Below are positions 17,354 through 26,523 of a stretch of 64,000 nt of DNA, piece by piece; positions within the stretch are counted from its first letter, which is position 1, and each line of letters opens with the position of its first letter. The DNA comes from JASMTM01 sp046483075 (GTDB lineage: Bacteria; Thermotogota; Thermotogae; Petrotogales; Kosmotogaceae): assembly GCA_046483075.1 (NCBI GenBank), contig JAWODV010000064.1, forward strand, positions 1-64,000, written 5' to 3'. A program made the translations under genes and the position numbers. The notes below the pieces were generated by a model. That model did no database searches. It saw only the letters and a list, made by a program, of their open reading frames with translations, and was not told the origin of the DNA.

Positions 17354-17851
17354 TCAAAATTCATAACCTACTTCTAAGTAATAAAATCTACCTACAGAAC
17401 CAAAAAAATCTTGAATAAAAGCAAGGGTATTTAATTCAAGAAAACCATGTTCACTGAAATACCAGCCTCCGCCAATTCTAATGGGGGCCATGCCTGGTAC
17501 ATTTCCTGCAAGTATTACAAGTACAGCACCGATATCTCCCATTACATAAAAGTTGCCAATATCAAATTTTCCCCCAATATAAGCATGCCAGATAAAACCG
17601 GGAGGAAAAGGAATCAAAGCAGAACCTTCACCTAATGATGCTCCAAAAAACATGAATGGTGTGGAAAGTCCAGCGTAGACAGGACCAAAGCTTATCCTTG
17701 GATCAATCCCTATCACTCCGCCAGCTGTTGGTGTCCCTGGAACTCCTAACGAATAATTTGTGAAAAACAACGAATTCAGACCCACTGAAAATTCTCCGAA
17801 AAGTGCAACTCCTAAAATAAGTACTAAAGCTAAAATGATATAAACTTTCAT
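17354..17851 (-). CDS. Exported beta-barrel-like outer-envelope protein, 165 aa
   Basis: No exact family recognised. A signal peptide (MKVYIILALVLILGVALFGEF) is followed by short alternating hydrophobic strands rich in Gly and aromatics and a C-terminal strand FYYLEVGYEF that ends in Phe, as in small outer-membrane barrels. The Thermotogota have an outer sheath (toga) with such proteins, which makes the reading plausible. The ATG at 17851 follows AGGAGGTG; longer in-frame starts would run through that site. It is a single gene with its own promoter region in the 158-base divergent gap to the yjbQ-like gene. Confidence 0.75.
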   Translation of the reverse strand: MKVYIILALVLILGVALFGEFSVGLNSLFFTNYSLGVPGTPTAGGVIGIDPRISFGPVYAGLSTPFMFFGASLGEGSALIPFPPGFIWHAYIGGKFDIGNFYVMGDIGAVLVILAGNVPGMAPIRIGGGWYFSEHGFLELNTLAFIQDFFGSVGRFYYLEVGYEF

Positions 17852-18015
17852 TTTTTCACCTCCTTTTAATAGTTTAGTCAATTCTAATATTAATTACCTA
17901 GTGTTTTACAAACTGTCACATATGAAAAAAAGAAGATAAATAAATGATGTTAAAATAAATGTACAAACATCAAAAACAAATATGCAAATTTCTGTAATCC
18001 GGAGGTGCTTTGAAA

Positions 18016-18432
18016 ATGAAATCTTACCGAAAAGAGCTTTGGTTTAACACAAACAAACGCAGAGAACTGATAAATATTACTGACCAGATTAGACAATGTG
18101 TTAACGAAAGTGGTGTAAAAGAAGGTTTTGTACTGGTTAACAGTATGCACATCACCTCCAGTGTTTTTATAAATGATGATGAACCGGGATTGCATATTGA
18201 TTTTGAAAGATGGCTTGAAAAGTTAGCCCCAGAGAAACCATATTCACAATATGATCATAATAAGTTTGAAGATAATGGTGATGCACATCTCAAGAGAACG
18301 ATCATGGGACGAGAAATTGTAGCTGCAATAACAGAAGGAAAACTCGATTTTGGTCCATGGGAACAGATTTTTTACGGTGAATTTGATGGTATGAGACAAA
18401 AAAGGGTTCTTGTTAAGATAATTGGAGAATAG
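18016..18432 (+). CDS. YjbQ family protein (UPF0047)
   Basis: A 138-aa member of the YjbQ/UPF0047 family, seen from MHITSSVFINDDEPGL, DAHLKRTIMGREIVAAI and the C-terminal GPWEQIFYGEFDG, the family's three conserved blocks with the metal-binding His residues. Members have weak thiamine-phosphate synthase activity in vitro in E. coli; the real role is open. ATG 18016 lies 10 bases after GGAGG; a TTG at 18010 is an alternative that adds two codons. The stop codon abuts the stop of the convergent gene with no intervening base. Confidence 0.88.
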   Translation: MKSYRKELWFNTNKRRELINITDQIRQCVNESGVKEGFVLVNSMHITSSVFINDDEPGLHIDFERWLEKLAPEKPYSQYDHNKFEDNGDAHLKRTIMGREIVAAITEGKLDFGPWEQIFYGEFDGMRQKRVLVKIIGE

Positions 18433-18771
18433 TTAACAGGTAAGGTGCAAAAGTGCACAAACCTTCATTTTTTCAAAAGACTTATTGTAGATTTCTTTAG
18501 CCAGCTCTGTATTGACTATTTTTACAGTTATATATTTGTTTTCAAGCAGTTCTTTTACCTCTTCAGTAACGCACATTCTACCCGATTTACCTGTTCCAAA
18601 AATAACCATATCAGGTTTAATTTCCAGGATATTATCAAGATCCTCAGGATAAACCTTATGACTCTCTTTTCTCCACCAATCAATTATTTTATCGGGGGTA
18701 ATAATGATATCGTTTTCATAGGTTTTCCCGTTTATACGGATGTAACCAAATCCGTATTCTTCGATTTTCAT
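18433..18771 (-). CDS. Mth938-like domain protein (DUF498)
   Basis: A 112-aa soluble protein of the Mth938/NDUFAF3-like family: GFGYIRINGKTY at the N-terminus, EDLDNILEIKPDMVIFGTGKSG in the middle and VKIVNTELAKEIYN towards the end. The family has no known catalytic activity; eukaryotic members assist respiratory complex I assembly. A GGAGG precedes the ATG at 18771. It is convergent with the yjbQ-like gene and divergent from murJ. Confidence 0.85.
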   Translation of the reverse strand: MKIEEYGFGYIRINGKTYENDIIITPDKIIDWWRKESHKVYPEDLDNILEIKPDMVIFGTGKSGRMCVTEEVKELLENKYITVKIVNTELAKEIYNKSFEKMKVCALLHLTC

Positions 18772-18928
18772 GTAAATACCTCCATAACAATAATAACACT
18801 CATTCAGATGCTTAAAAAATATAAACGAATTCTGAATTATTCTAAAAGAAGAAACTCACATAAATAAAAACAGATAAAAGTTCGTTATACTATTTAAAGA
18901 ACAGCTTTATAGTATGGAGGATAAACTG

Positions 18929-20434
18929 ATGTCTCATGTAATTCTAAAGGGAACTATTGCATTTGCCGTTGCTACGCTTATTTCTAGGTCTACCGGACTT
19001 ATAAGAGACATTTTTTTTGCAAATTATTTTGGAACATCAGTTGTTTATGAAGCATATCTGGTAGCAATTTTAATCCCCTTTTTTCTTAGAAAGATATTTG
19101 CTGAAGGTGCATTGTCACTGGTTTTTGTTCCTATGTTCAAAGAACGTTATCAGATATCCAAGACCAGCGCGTTTAAATTCGCTTCAACTATTATTATACT
19201 CATCATTATTATCACAGGAGCGATTTCATTATCAGGCGTAATTTTCTCAGAACCTCTTTCCCTGACCTTTGCTGGAGGTTTTGACAACGATGCCATCGCA
19301 TTGACTGCTAAACTAATGAAGATTACCTTCCCTTTCATTTTACTGGTATCGCTATGGAGTATTTACTACGGTATTCTAAATAGCATGGGCGCTTTTTTTA
19401 TAGCAGCTCTATCTCCTGCTTTTATCAATCTTGCTACAATCACAGGAATTCTTTTGTCAAAACATTTACATCAGCCCATTTTGGGACCAACAATAGGATT
19501 CTTGACCGGGGGAATTGTTCAACTTCTTTTGTTGATGATTTTCTCACATATGAAAAAATTCAATTTCTATTTCAGTTTCGATGAAAAAGCTGCCAGGAGA
19601 TTTTTAAGTCTTTTTCTGTTAACAGTTATAGCTCCCGCTATTAACCAGTTAAACTCAATGGTTGACGTCAGAGTAGCTACGGAATTAAAAGAAGGAGCTG
19701 TTGCAAGCCTTCAATACGCTATGAGATTATATCAGCTTCCCCTTGGAATATTTGCCATTGCTGTAGCAACAGTATCTCTGCCGGAGTTTACTGCAAAACT
19801 AAAGAACAACGATCTTAACAGTATAAAACCAAATATCCTTGAATCATTAAGAACATTGACCTTTTTTATAATGCCGTCATTGTTTGCTTTGCTATTCATG
19901 TCAAAAGACATAATCGCATTATTGTTTGAACACGGGGCATTTTCGGCCGAGGATACGAAAATCACCTCTTCGGTACTGAGAGCTTATCTATTAGGATTAC
20001 CTTTTTATGGATATTTTGGTATTTTAGCCAGAGTATATTATGCAATGAAAAAACCTCTGTTCCCGGCTATCGTAGCGAGTATTATGGCAGCTGTCAACAT
20101 AATATTGGATATAGTATTGGGATTTACACTTGGTGTTCAAGGCATTGCTCTTGCAACATCGATATCAGGAATTATTGGACTCGTTATTGTTTCACCATTT
20201 TTTATAAGGAGTATTGGCTTTCAGAAATATTTCTTGATGGAAACGTTAAAAATATTGCTGGCAACTGCCATAATGACATCGGGAATTCTTTGTGTTCAAA
20301 TGATTTTAGATCATTCAACAATGAGAACCCTGGTACTACTGGCAATAGCTTTTGTTCTTTATTACATTTCATCAAAAATACTCAAGATTGACGAACTAAA
20401 ACATATAACCAGCCTTCTAAAGAAAAAGAAGTAA
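18929..20434 (+). CDS. murJ: Lipid II flippase MurJ (MviN family)
   Basis: A 501-aa polytopic membrane protein of the MOP superfamily with about 14 hydrophobic segments. Family signatures include ISRSTGLIRDIFFANYFG near the N-terminus, FVPMFKERY, the RLYQLPLGIFAIAVATVSLPEF block and the LRAYLLGLPFYGYFGILARVYYAMKKP block. It flips lipid-linked peptidoglycan precursor across the inner membrane. The ATG at 18929 lies 8 bases from GGAGG; an in-frame ATG at 18914 is too close to that site. A TATACT at 18886-18891 may be the -10. It heads the plus-strand run to 26498. Confidence 0.95.
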   Translation: MSHVILKGTIAFAVATLISRSTGLIRDIFFANYFGTSVVYEAYLVAILIPFFLRKIFAEGALSLVFVPMFKERYQISKTSAFKFASTIIILIIIITGAISLSGVIFSEPLSLTFAGGFDNDAIALTAKLMKITFPFILLVSLWSIYYGILNSMGAFFIAALSPAFINLATITGILLSKHLHQPILGPTIGFLTGGIVQLLLLMIFSHMKKFNFYFSFDEKAARRFLSLFLLTVIAPAINQLNSMVDVRVATELKEGAVASLQYAMRLYQLPLGIFAIAVATVSLPEFTAKLKNNDLNSIKPNILESLRTLTFFIMPSLFALLFMSKDIIALLFEHGAFSAEDTKITSSVLRAYLLGLPFYGYFGILARVYYAMKKPLFPAIVASIMAAVNIILDIVLGFTLGVQGIALATSISGIIGLVIVSPFFIRSIGFQKYFLMETLKILLATAIMTSGILCVQMILDHSTMRTLVLLAIAFVLYYISSKILKIDELKHITSLLKKKK

Positions 20435-20493
20435 CTAGTTTGATCTTACCTTCCTTATGTGCGCATGATAAAATTAGTTCAGGAGGTAAAAAG

Positions 20494-21051
20494 ATGTCTT
20501 CAGTGTACATAGTCATTGACACAGAAACGACCGGATCTAACCCATTGAAGGGCGATAGGATTATTGAAATAGCAGCATTTCCTATTTACAAAAATAAAAT
20601 TTATTATGATCTGATGTTTCATACACTTGTGAATCCAGAAATAAAGATCCCTGCTCATATTTCAGGAATACATGGCCTTAAAGATAGAGATGTGTCTGAT
20701 AAGCCAACAATGTTCGAAATTTATCCTCGATTAAGAAACTACCTTGGAGACTCAATAATCGTTGGTCACAGTATTTTTAGTGACCTTAAGTTTTTTGATA
20801 TTTCAGCCAAAGAAACCGGTAAATTTCCACTTAGCAATAGGTTTATAGATACACTGGAATTATCTCAGCTGGTTTTTAATAGAGGGCCATATAATCTATC
20901 TACAGTTTCAAAAAGACTTAAAATAACGGACAGACCAACCCATCGAGCTTTAGATGATGCACGGGTAACAGCAAAGGTTTTTCTTGCATTAATGGACAAA
21001 ATAGGTGGTAGTAAAGCGCTAAAACAATATGAATACCAATGGAGGGGTTAG
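20494..21051 (+). CDS. DnaQ-like 3-prime to 5-prime exonuclease (DEDDh)
   Basis: A 185-aa exonuclease domain of the DnaQ/PolC-epsilon group. The ExoI motif VIDTETTG gives D9 and E11, ExoII lies in IIVGHSIFSDLKF and ExoIIIepsilon in THRALDDARVT with the catalytic His and Asp. It could proofread DNA synthesis as a stand-alone epsilon subunit or trim RNA; context next to PIN-PhoH leaves both open. ATG 20494 follows AGGAGG; the frame is open further upstream, but without a ribosome-binding site. Its stop is one base before the start of the PIN-PhoH gene. Confidence 0.92.
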   Translation: MSSVYIVIDTETTGSNPLKGDRIIEIAAFPIYKNKIYYDLMFHTLVNPEIKIPAHISGIHGLKDRDVSDKPTMFEIYPRLRNYLGDSIIVGHSIFSDLKFFDISAKETGKFPLSNRFIDTLELSQLVFNRGPYNLSTVSKRLKITDRPTHRALDDARVTAKVFLALMDKIGGSKALKQYEYQWRG

Positions 21052-21052
21052 A

Positions 21053-22339
21053 ATGATAAAAAATTTTGTGCTTGATACAAATGTCCTTGTTCATGACCCA
21101 GATTGCTTCGACAAATTTGAAGATAATAACATAATTATTCCATTTCCTGTTCTTGAAGAAATCGATAAACTGAAATCAAAGCAGGGGAGTGTTGGAAAAA
21201 ACGCAAGAGAAGTAAATAGAAAGCTTGATCTCTTCAGAAATGAAAACAGTTTAGTTGAAGGTATAAAACTTAATTCAGGTGGCACGTTAAAGGTTTTGTT
21301 ATTTGAAAAGCTTAACTCAACTCTACCTGAATTTGTGGCAGAAAAATATAAGGATAATGCAATAATAAGATATACCCTTGACCTGAAAAAGCAAACGGAA
21401 AAACCCGTTATTCTTGTTACAAAGGATATCAATCTGAGAGTGAAAGCAGATGTACTTAACATAGAAACACAGGATTATCTGGCTGATAAAGTGGGGTTAG
21501 ATGAAGAGTTATCTGGAATCATTGAGATATCCGATGAAAGATTTAAAGAAAAGTTTAAGAATGATGGTGAACTTACGGTATCTGAGCTTGGGAATACCTA
21601 TTACAGCAATTCATTTGTTGATTTTGGTAAAGAAGTGTATGGGAAAATTTCACCTGATGGAGAAAAAGTTGTTAATCTGGAACGAACAGTCAACGATAGT
21701 TGCTGGGGAATATATCCAAGAAATAGAGAACAGCTTTTTGCCTTCGAGCTCCTCCTAGATGATAGAATAAAACTTGTTTCTATACCAGGTATAGCTGGCT
21801 CGGGAAAAACCTTGCTCTCGCTTGCTGCCGGTTTAAGAAAAGTTGAAGATGAAAAAAAGTATCACCGATTAATAGTCGCACGCCCTCTAATCGCAATGGG
21901 TCAGGATATTGGTTACCTTCCGGGCTCGCGTGAAGAAAAAGTCAGGCCCTGGATGCAACCCATTTATGATAATTTACATTTACTTCTTAAGAATAGAAAC
22001 ATGGATTCATCATCGTTTATTAAAAAAAATGAGAATCTTGAAATTGAGGTATTAAGCTACATAAGAGGAAGATCTATACCAAACCAATTTATTATAATTG
22101 ATGAGGCACAAAATCTAACTCCTCATGAAATCAAAACAATAATAACAAGGGTAGGTGAAAATACAAAGATTGTACTTACCGGAGATCCACATCAAATAGA
22201 TAACAATTATCTTGATACCAACAGTTGTGGGCTAATTTATGCTGCTTCTCGATTTAAAGAAAGCAGCTTAGCAGGTCATATCAATCTCGTTAAAGGAGAA
22301 CGCTCTGAACTGGCAACAGTAGCAGCAAGTCTACTATGA
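21053..22339 (+). CDS. PIN-PhoH fusion protein (PhoH2-like, PIN nuclease plus P-loop ATPase)
   Basis: A 428-aa protein with an N-terminal PIN domain (FVLDTNVLVHDP with the first acidic residue, PVLEEIDKLK and VTKDINLRVKA for the others, residues about 1-130) and a C-terminal PhoH ATPase (Walker A GIAGSGKT at 246-253; Walker B FIIIDEAQNLTPHEIKTIITR). Such fusions act as RNA helicase/RNase in mycobacteria (PhoH2). The ATG at 21053 is preceded by GGAGGGG; an upstream in-frame ATG lies inside the exonuclease gene. The stop overlaps the next start (ATGA). Confidence 0.93.
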   Translation: MIKNFVLDTNVLVHDPDCFDKFEDNNIIIPFPVLEEIDKLKSKQGSVGKNAREVNRKLDLFRNENSLVEGIKLNSGGTLKVLLFEKLNSTLPEFVAEKYKDNAIIRYTLDLKKQTEKPVILVTKDINLRVKADVLNIETQDYLADKVGLDEELSGIIEISDERFKEKFKNDGELTVSELGNTYYSNSFVDFGKEVYGKISPDGEKVVNLERTVNDSCWGIYPRNREQLFAFELLLDDRIKLVSIPGIAGSGKTLLSLAAGLRKVEDEKKYHRLIVARPLIAMGQDIGYLPGSREEKVRPWMQPIYDNLHLLLKNRNMDSSSFIKKNENLEIEVLSYIRGRSIPNQFIIIDEAQNLTPHEIKTIITRVGENTKIVLTGDPHQIDNNYLDTNSCGLIYAASRFKESSLAGHINLVKGERSELATVAASLL

Positions 22340-22599
22340 ATAATAATCTCAAATACAAAGAATATGCTTTAGAATATGACATTTTCTTGCGTATTAGCAA
22401 GAAAGACATACATGTGTTGTGTTATATTGTAGAAGCTGAGGACAATTTAATGAACGTACGTCATACAACAGATGATGGGCATTTAAAAATTATTGTTCCC
22501 GGAGATATGCTTGAAGAGGCGTTAAATTTTATTGAATCAATCAAAAATGTTATAGATTTAGAAGTGGTGGATATACATGAAAACCCTGGACATACTTAA
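22336..22599 (+). CDS. Small DUF4911-like protein, 87 aa
   Basis: A short acidic protein with an ACT-like alternation: YDIFLRISKKDIHVLCYIVEAED, a turn, then LKIIVPGDMLEEALNFIESI. It looks like proteins annotated DUF4911, found next to phoH-like and yqeG-like genes in this group; the function is unknown. Start and stop both overlap neighbours (ATGA with the PIN-PhoH gene; 23 bases with the phosphatase gene), which points to tight co-translation. Confidence 0.7.
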   Translation: MNNNLKYKEYALEYDIFLRISKKDIHVLCYIVEAEDNLMNVRHTTDDGHLKIIVPGDMLEEALNFIESIKNVIDLEVVDIHENPGHT

Positions 22600-23635
22600 G
22601 TTACTTAAATTACCTTTACCAAAAGAAAAGGCCAATAGTGTCAGAGACGTTGACTACAATAAATTGATTAGTAAAGGATATGACACATTCCTATTTGATT
22701 ACGACAATACACTTGCTGTATGGAGATCAGATTTCAATGAAAAAAATAAAGTTGTCATAGAACATCTTTTGAAAAGAAAAAAGAAGGTAGCAGTTGTTAC
22801 CAATGCTCCAAAAGAGAGAATAGATAACCTTTCAGAGTTATATGGTGACAAAATAAAGCTCTATCATTCCATGAAAAAGCCTAGTACAAAAGAAATGCAA
22901 AAGGTTTTAAAGGAACTCAAATCCCAACCAGAAAAAACAGTACTAGTTGGGGATTTATTCTTAACCGACACAATAGCAGGAAATCGCATGGGGTTTTACA
23001 CTGTGTTGGTTAAACCACCTATTCATGAGAAGATGCCTTTTTACAAAAAAATAATGGCTTTTTTAACCGTGTCAAGTTATATCGTATTTTTTTACCTGAT
23101 AGGATGGTTTTTCAGGATTTTAGAGCTTGGAACACCCCACGTTTTCCTTAATGATATTGGTAAAGTGGACTATGAAAATCTTAGTGAATCCGGTTATAAA
23201 ATGATTATATTTGATTTTGATAACACACTTGAACCATGGAGCACTGATATCATTTCAGATGAAAAAATACTGCTTATGAACAGAATAAGGAAAATGGGTA
23301 TGAATATAGCTATAATTTCAAATGGAAAAAAGAAGAGGATAAGCAAGATAAAAGAGCTTATACCAGATATAGAGGTGGTACCAAAAGCAAGGAAGCCGAT
23401 TCCAGCAAAAACAAGAAAACTATTAAAGAATAACGATATTCCACCACATAAAGCGGTAATAATTGGGGATCAGCTTTTTACCGATATTTTGCTGGGAAAT
23501 CTTCTGGGAACCTTTACTATTAAGGTAAATCCCCTTTCTGATAAAGATTTTTTTATAACGAAAATTTTGAGATATTTTGAAAAATTCGCTCTCAAATTCA
23601 TTAAGCAGGGGCTAAAAGAAGTGAAGAAATCATGA
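22577..23635 (+). CDS. Double HAD phosphatase, tandem YqeG-like domains
   Basis: Two complete HAD IIIA modules in one 352-aa chain. Module 1 (about 30-155) has FDYDNTLAVW, VVTNAPKER, MKKPSTKEM and LVGDLFLTDTIAGNRMG; module 2 (about 205-325) has FDFDNTLEPW, IISNGKKKR, ARKPIPAKT and IIGDQLFTDILLGNLLG. Both keep the nucleophile and acid aspartates (DxDNT), so both could be active. Between them lies a hydrophobic segment (LTVSSYIVFFYLIGWFFRIL, about 160-180) that may insert in the membrane. YqeG is normally a single module next to yqeH, as module 2 is here. The start overlaps the previous gene by 23 bases. Confidence 0.88.
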   Translation: MKTLDILKLLKLPLPKEKANSVRDVDYNKLISKGYDTFLFDYDNTLAVWRSDFNEKNKVVIEHLLKRKKKVAVVTNAPKERIDNLSELYGDKIKLYHSMKKPSTKEMQKVLKELKSQPEKTVLVGDLFLTDTIAGNRMGFYTVLVKPPIHEKMPFYKKIMAFLTVSSYIVFFYLIGWFFRILELGTPHVFLNDIGKVDYENLSESGYKMIIFDFDNTLEPWSTDIISDEKILLMNRIRKMGMNIAIISNGKKKRISKIKELIPDIEVVPKARKPIPAKTRKLLKNNDIPPHKAVIIGDQLFTDILLGNLLGTFTIKVNPLSDKDFFITKILRYFEKFALKFIKQGLKEVKKS

Positions 23636-24735
23636 AATGTGCTGGTTGTGGTGTTACCATACAAACAGTTGAATCCGATCTTGAAGGGTATATACCAGAA
23701 AGCGTACTGATTAAAAGAATTGAATCAAATGAACCTGTATACTGTCAAAGATGTTTTAAGCTGAAACATTATGGAGTACTCCCCTCAAAATTGACAGGTG
23801 AAATAGGTTTTAGCAATATAAAAGAATATTTGAAACTTGCGGATAAAGTGATTCTCGTTATTGATATTTTTGATTTTAATGGTACAGCCAATGAGAAGCT
23901 TATAGAAAAACTTAAAAGAAAAAAACCCTATTTTATAATAAATAAAGTTGATTTAATTCCAGATGAAATATCAATGGACAAATTGTTGAAATGGACCTCG
24001 AAGTCGTTGAACGTTGATTCATCGACAATTAATCTGGTTTCGGCAACACGAAGATTTGGAATTAACAGGCTTTTAAAAAAGCTTTCAAATGGGAAAAAAA
24101 GGACATTCCTTTTAATGGGCATGACAAATGTCGGAAAGTCTTCTTTGATAAATGCACTAAAAGCTGAAGATACGATTACGGTAAGTGAGTACCCTGGTAC
24201 AACAATGAAAACACTAAAAATATATGATAGCAAATACAACATTACTTTTATTGATACACCTGGAATTTCAACGAGTTACAGAATGCCAGACTTTTTATCC
24301 CTGGAATGTCAAAAAAAGATAACACCTAAGAAAAAATTAAAGGTATACACAATCAACGCGAAAGAAGATAGAACCTTTTTTATTAGCGGTTTTCTAAAGG
24401 TAACAATAAAGGGAAGATCAGGAACAGACTCACCGATATTGAATATCATTACATCGGAGAATTCAGCAGTTCACGAAACTAATCCGGATAAAGCAACAGA
24501 AAAATGGGACGAATGGTTTGGTACAATGCTCGTTCCACCCTGTAAAAAGAAAGAATTGATAGATTATACCTGGGAGGAAACAAGTGTTGAATTGAGTACC
24601 TGTACAGAAATAAACATAAGTGGATTGGGATGGTTTAGTGTTGCCAGGGGTCCTGCCAGGTTACACATAAAATTTCCATCAGGATTAAAATTGACGGAAA
24701 GAATGGGACTTATTGAGTCCAATACATTTAAGTAA
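23632..24735 (+). CDS. yqeH: Circularly permuted GTPase YqeH
   Basis: Ribosome-assembly GTPase needed for the 30S subunit in Bacillus. An N-terminal zinc finger (C3, C6, C38, C41) is followed by the permuted order of G motifs: G4 NKVD at 104-107, G5 SATRR, then G1 GMTNVGKS at 163-170, G2 in GTTMKT and G3 DTPG. A C-terminal domain of about 140 residues completes it (367 aa). The ATGA overlap with the phosphatase gene indicates coupling. The yqeG-yqeH pairing is also seen in Firmicutes. Confidence 0.95.
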   Translation: MKCAGCGVTIQTVESDLEGYIPESVLIKRIESNEPVYCQRCFKLKHYGVLPSKLTGEIGFSNIKEYLKLADKVILVIDIFDFNGTANEKLIEKLKRKKPYFIINKVDLIPDEISMDKLLKWTSKSLNVDSSTINLVSATRRFGINRLLKKLSNGKKRTFLLMGMTNVGKSSLINALKAEDTITVSEYPGTTMKTLKIYDSKYNITFIDTPGISTSYRMPDFLSLECQKKITPKKKLKVYTINAKEDRTFFISGFLKVTIKGRSGTDSPILNIITSENSAVHETNPDKATEKWDEWFGTMLVPPCKKKELIDYTWEETSVELSTCTEINISGLGWFSVARGPARLHIKFPSGLKLTERMGLIESNTFK

Positions 24736-24769
24736 ATAGATATTTAAACTTATTTTGGAGGTGCAGTAA

Positions 24770-25363
24770 ATGAAACTAAAAAAACCAGGAATTAAGGCTG
24801 GCGCATCAAACAGACATGTTCACCTTTCAAAGGGGGATCTGGAAAATTTGTTCGGTGAAGGATACGAACTCGAAGAGATTAAAGACTTGGGACAGCCCGG
24901 ACAATATGCAGCCAAAGAAAAAGTAATCATTGTTGGTCCAAAGAACGCTATACCTGGTGTAAGGGTACTTGGACCTGTTAGAAAGGCAACACAGGTTGAG
25001 ATTTCTAGAACAGATGCCTTTAAATTAGGTGTTAATCCTCCAATAAAGGATTCAGGAGATCATTCTCAAACTCCAGGAATAACCATTGTGGGACCAAAAG
25101 GGACAGTGATTCTTAATAGCGGAACGATACTTGCAAAAAGACATATTCATATGACTCCAGAGGAAGCAAAACTATACGATGTCATGGATAAGGATATTGT
25201 TAAAGTGTACTGTAAAGGAAATGGTCAAAGAAAAACGATCTTTGATGATGTGCTGGTTAGGGTTAGTGAAAAATATGCACTGGAATTTCACGTTGATGTT
25301 GATGAAGCCAACGCAGCTTTTTTAAGTAATGGAGACGAAGTATTTATAATTGATGAATTATAA
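24770..25363 (+). CDS. pduL: Phosphate propanoyltransferase/phosphotransacetylase, PduL family
   Basis: A 197-aa acyltransferase that interconverts acyl-CoA and acyl-phosphate. Both PTAC beta-barrel halves are visible with their metal-binding histidines: AGASNRHVHLS near the N-terminus and ILAKRHIHMTPEEA near residue 120, plus LGPVRKATQVEISRTDAFKLG. No microcompartment genes are near, so it is more likely the cytosolic phosphotransacetylase of acetate fermentation than part of propanediol use. A good GGAGGTG precedes the ATG. Confidence 0.93.
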   Translation: MKLKKPGIKAGASNRHVHLSKGDLENLFGEGYELEEIKDLGQPGQYAAKEKVIIVGPKNAIPGVRVLGPVRKATQVEISRTDAFKLGVNPPIKDSGDHSQTPGITIVGPKGTVILNSGTILAKRHIHMTPEEAKLYDVMDKDIVKVYCKGNGQRKTIFDDVLVRVSEKYALEFHVDVDEANAAFLSNGDEVFIIDEL

Positions 25364-25364
25364 A

Positions 25365-26162
25365 ATGTTGCATCTCGGAACAAGCGGTTACAGCTTCAGT
25401 GACTGGAAAGGAATGGTGTATCCTGAAAAAATCAAAGTATCTGAAATGCTGAGATATTATTATTCTGTTTGGCATTTTAGTAGCGTTGAACTCAACTTCA
25501 CTTATTACAGACTACCAAGCTATAAAAATATTGTTGGTATAACAAGAAAAGTGCCTGGAAATTTTTCATTTTCTGTGAAAGCCCCGGGGAAGGTAACACA
25601 TGAATTTTGGAGAAGTGAAAGTATTGGAAATGCTTATAATATGCTCGATAGTTTTTTTGAACCTCTGGAGGTTCTAAAAAATGAAAATAGAATGGGGATG
25701 CTTCTTTTTCAGTTTCCCTACAGCTTCCACTTAAATAAATCCACCATGAAATATCTTAAGAACATTGCGAATTATTGCAAAAAAAAAGATTACAAAGTAG
25801 CAGGTGAATTCAGAAATGTAGAGTGGTCCAAAAACAATGTTTTGAACGAGGTATCCACGTACCTTATCCCTGTTACCGTGGATGAACCAAAGATCGGAAA
25901 ACTATTTCCCTACATTCCAGTAAAGAGTAACAACATTTCTTACTTCAGATTTCATGGTAGAAATCCCAATTGGTTTAGCGCTGAAGGAAGCGAGCGTTAT
26001 AATTATAACTACTCTGAAAAAGAGCTTAGACGCTTTGCCAATGATGTGGTAGAATTTTTGAAAGGCGATAATGAAGTATATGTTTATTTTAATAACTGTC
26101 ATATGGGACAGGCTGTAAATAACGCCCTGCGTTTCAGAGAGCTTGTGGAAGGAGAACCATAG
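25365..26162 (+). CDS. DUF72 family protein (YecE-like)
   Basis: A TIM-barrel-like protein of the DUF72 family: LHLGTSGYSFSDWKGMVYPE at the start, YYSVWHFSSVELNFTYYRLP, FSFSVKAPGKVTHEFW, and YVYFNNCHMGQAVNNALRF at the end. The function is unknown to me. The start is unsure: ATG 25365 gives the usual N-terminus and lies one base after the pduL stop, while the ATG at 25353 overlaps pduL; neither has a clear Shine-Dalgarno. It probably depends on coupling to pduL. Confidence 0.87.
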   Translation: MLHLGTSGYSFSDWKGMVYPEKIKVSEMLRYYYSVWHFSSVELNFTYYRLPSYKNIVGITRKVPGNFSFSVKAPGKVTHEFWRSESIGNAYNMLDSFFEPLEVLKNENRMGMLLFQFPYSFHLNKSTMKYLKNIANYCKKKDYKVAGEFRNVEWSKNNVLNEVSTYLIPVTVDEPKIGKLFPYIPVKSNNISYFRFHGRNPNWFSAEGSERYNYNYSEKELRRFANDVVEFLKGDNEVYVYFNNCHMGQAVNNALRFRELVEGEP

Positions 26163-26498
26163 ATGACTGATTTTAACGAGCTTGTAAGTATCATACTAAA
26201 AATGCTGGTTGACGGAAGCGAAACCCATGAAATTTTTGAGAAGCTATCTAATTTCGGATTGTCAGACGAAGAAATCGATACAATATATAATGCTACGGTA
26301 GAGATGATTGCAACTGGTTCTGATTCAACAGAAACCATCTTTAGCGGTAATTATGATAGACGAAAAAGAGTGTTCCTTGATCATGAAATCGAAACACTAA
26401 AATCTGTACCGGGCCTTTTTCACGCATATTTGTGGGGCGATATTGAGGAAGAAGATTTCGAACGGACATTAAGCGATTTCAATTCATTTGATGAATAA
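26163..26498 (+). CDS. Hypothetical acidic protein, 111 aa
   Basis: Not recognised. It is a small, strongly acidic, helical protein (SIILKMLVDGSETHEIFEKL, LSDEEIDTIYNATVEMI) with an acidic C-terminus and no signal peptide or cysteine. AAGGAG lies 9 bases before the ATG, which directly follows the stop of the DUF72 gene. It is the last gene before a bidirectional terminator, so it closes the murJ-to-here run. Confidence 0.72.
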   Translation: MTDFNELVSIILKMLVDGSETHEIFEKLSNFGLSDEEIDTIYNATVEMIATGSDSTETIFSGNYDRRKRVFLDHEIETLKSVPGLFHAYLWGDIEEEDFERTLSDFNSFDE

Positions 26499-26523
26499 AA
26501 AAGGCGGGTAACCCGCCTTTTTT
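26497..26523. terminator. Bidirectional intrinsic terminator
   Basis: A perfect stem, GGCGGG/CCCGCC around TAA (26503-26517), with six A before and six T after. It serves the plus-strand run ending at 26498 and the glucan phosphorylase on the minus strand. Confidence 0.92.
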
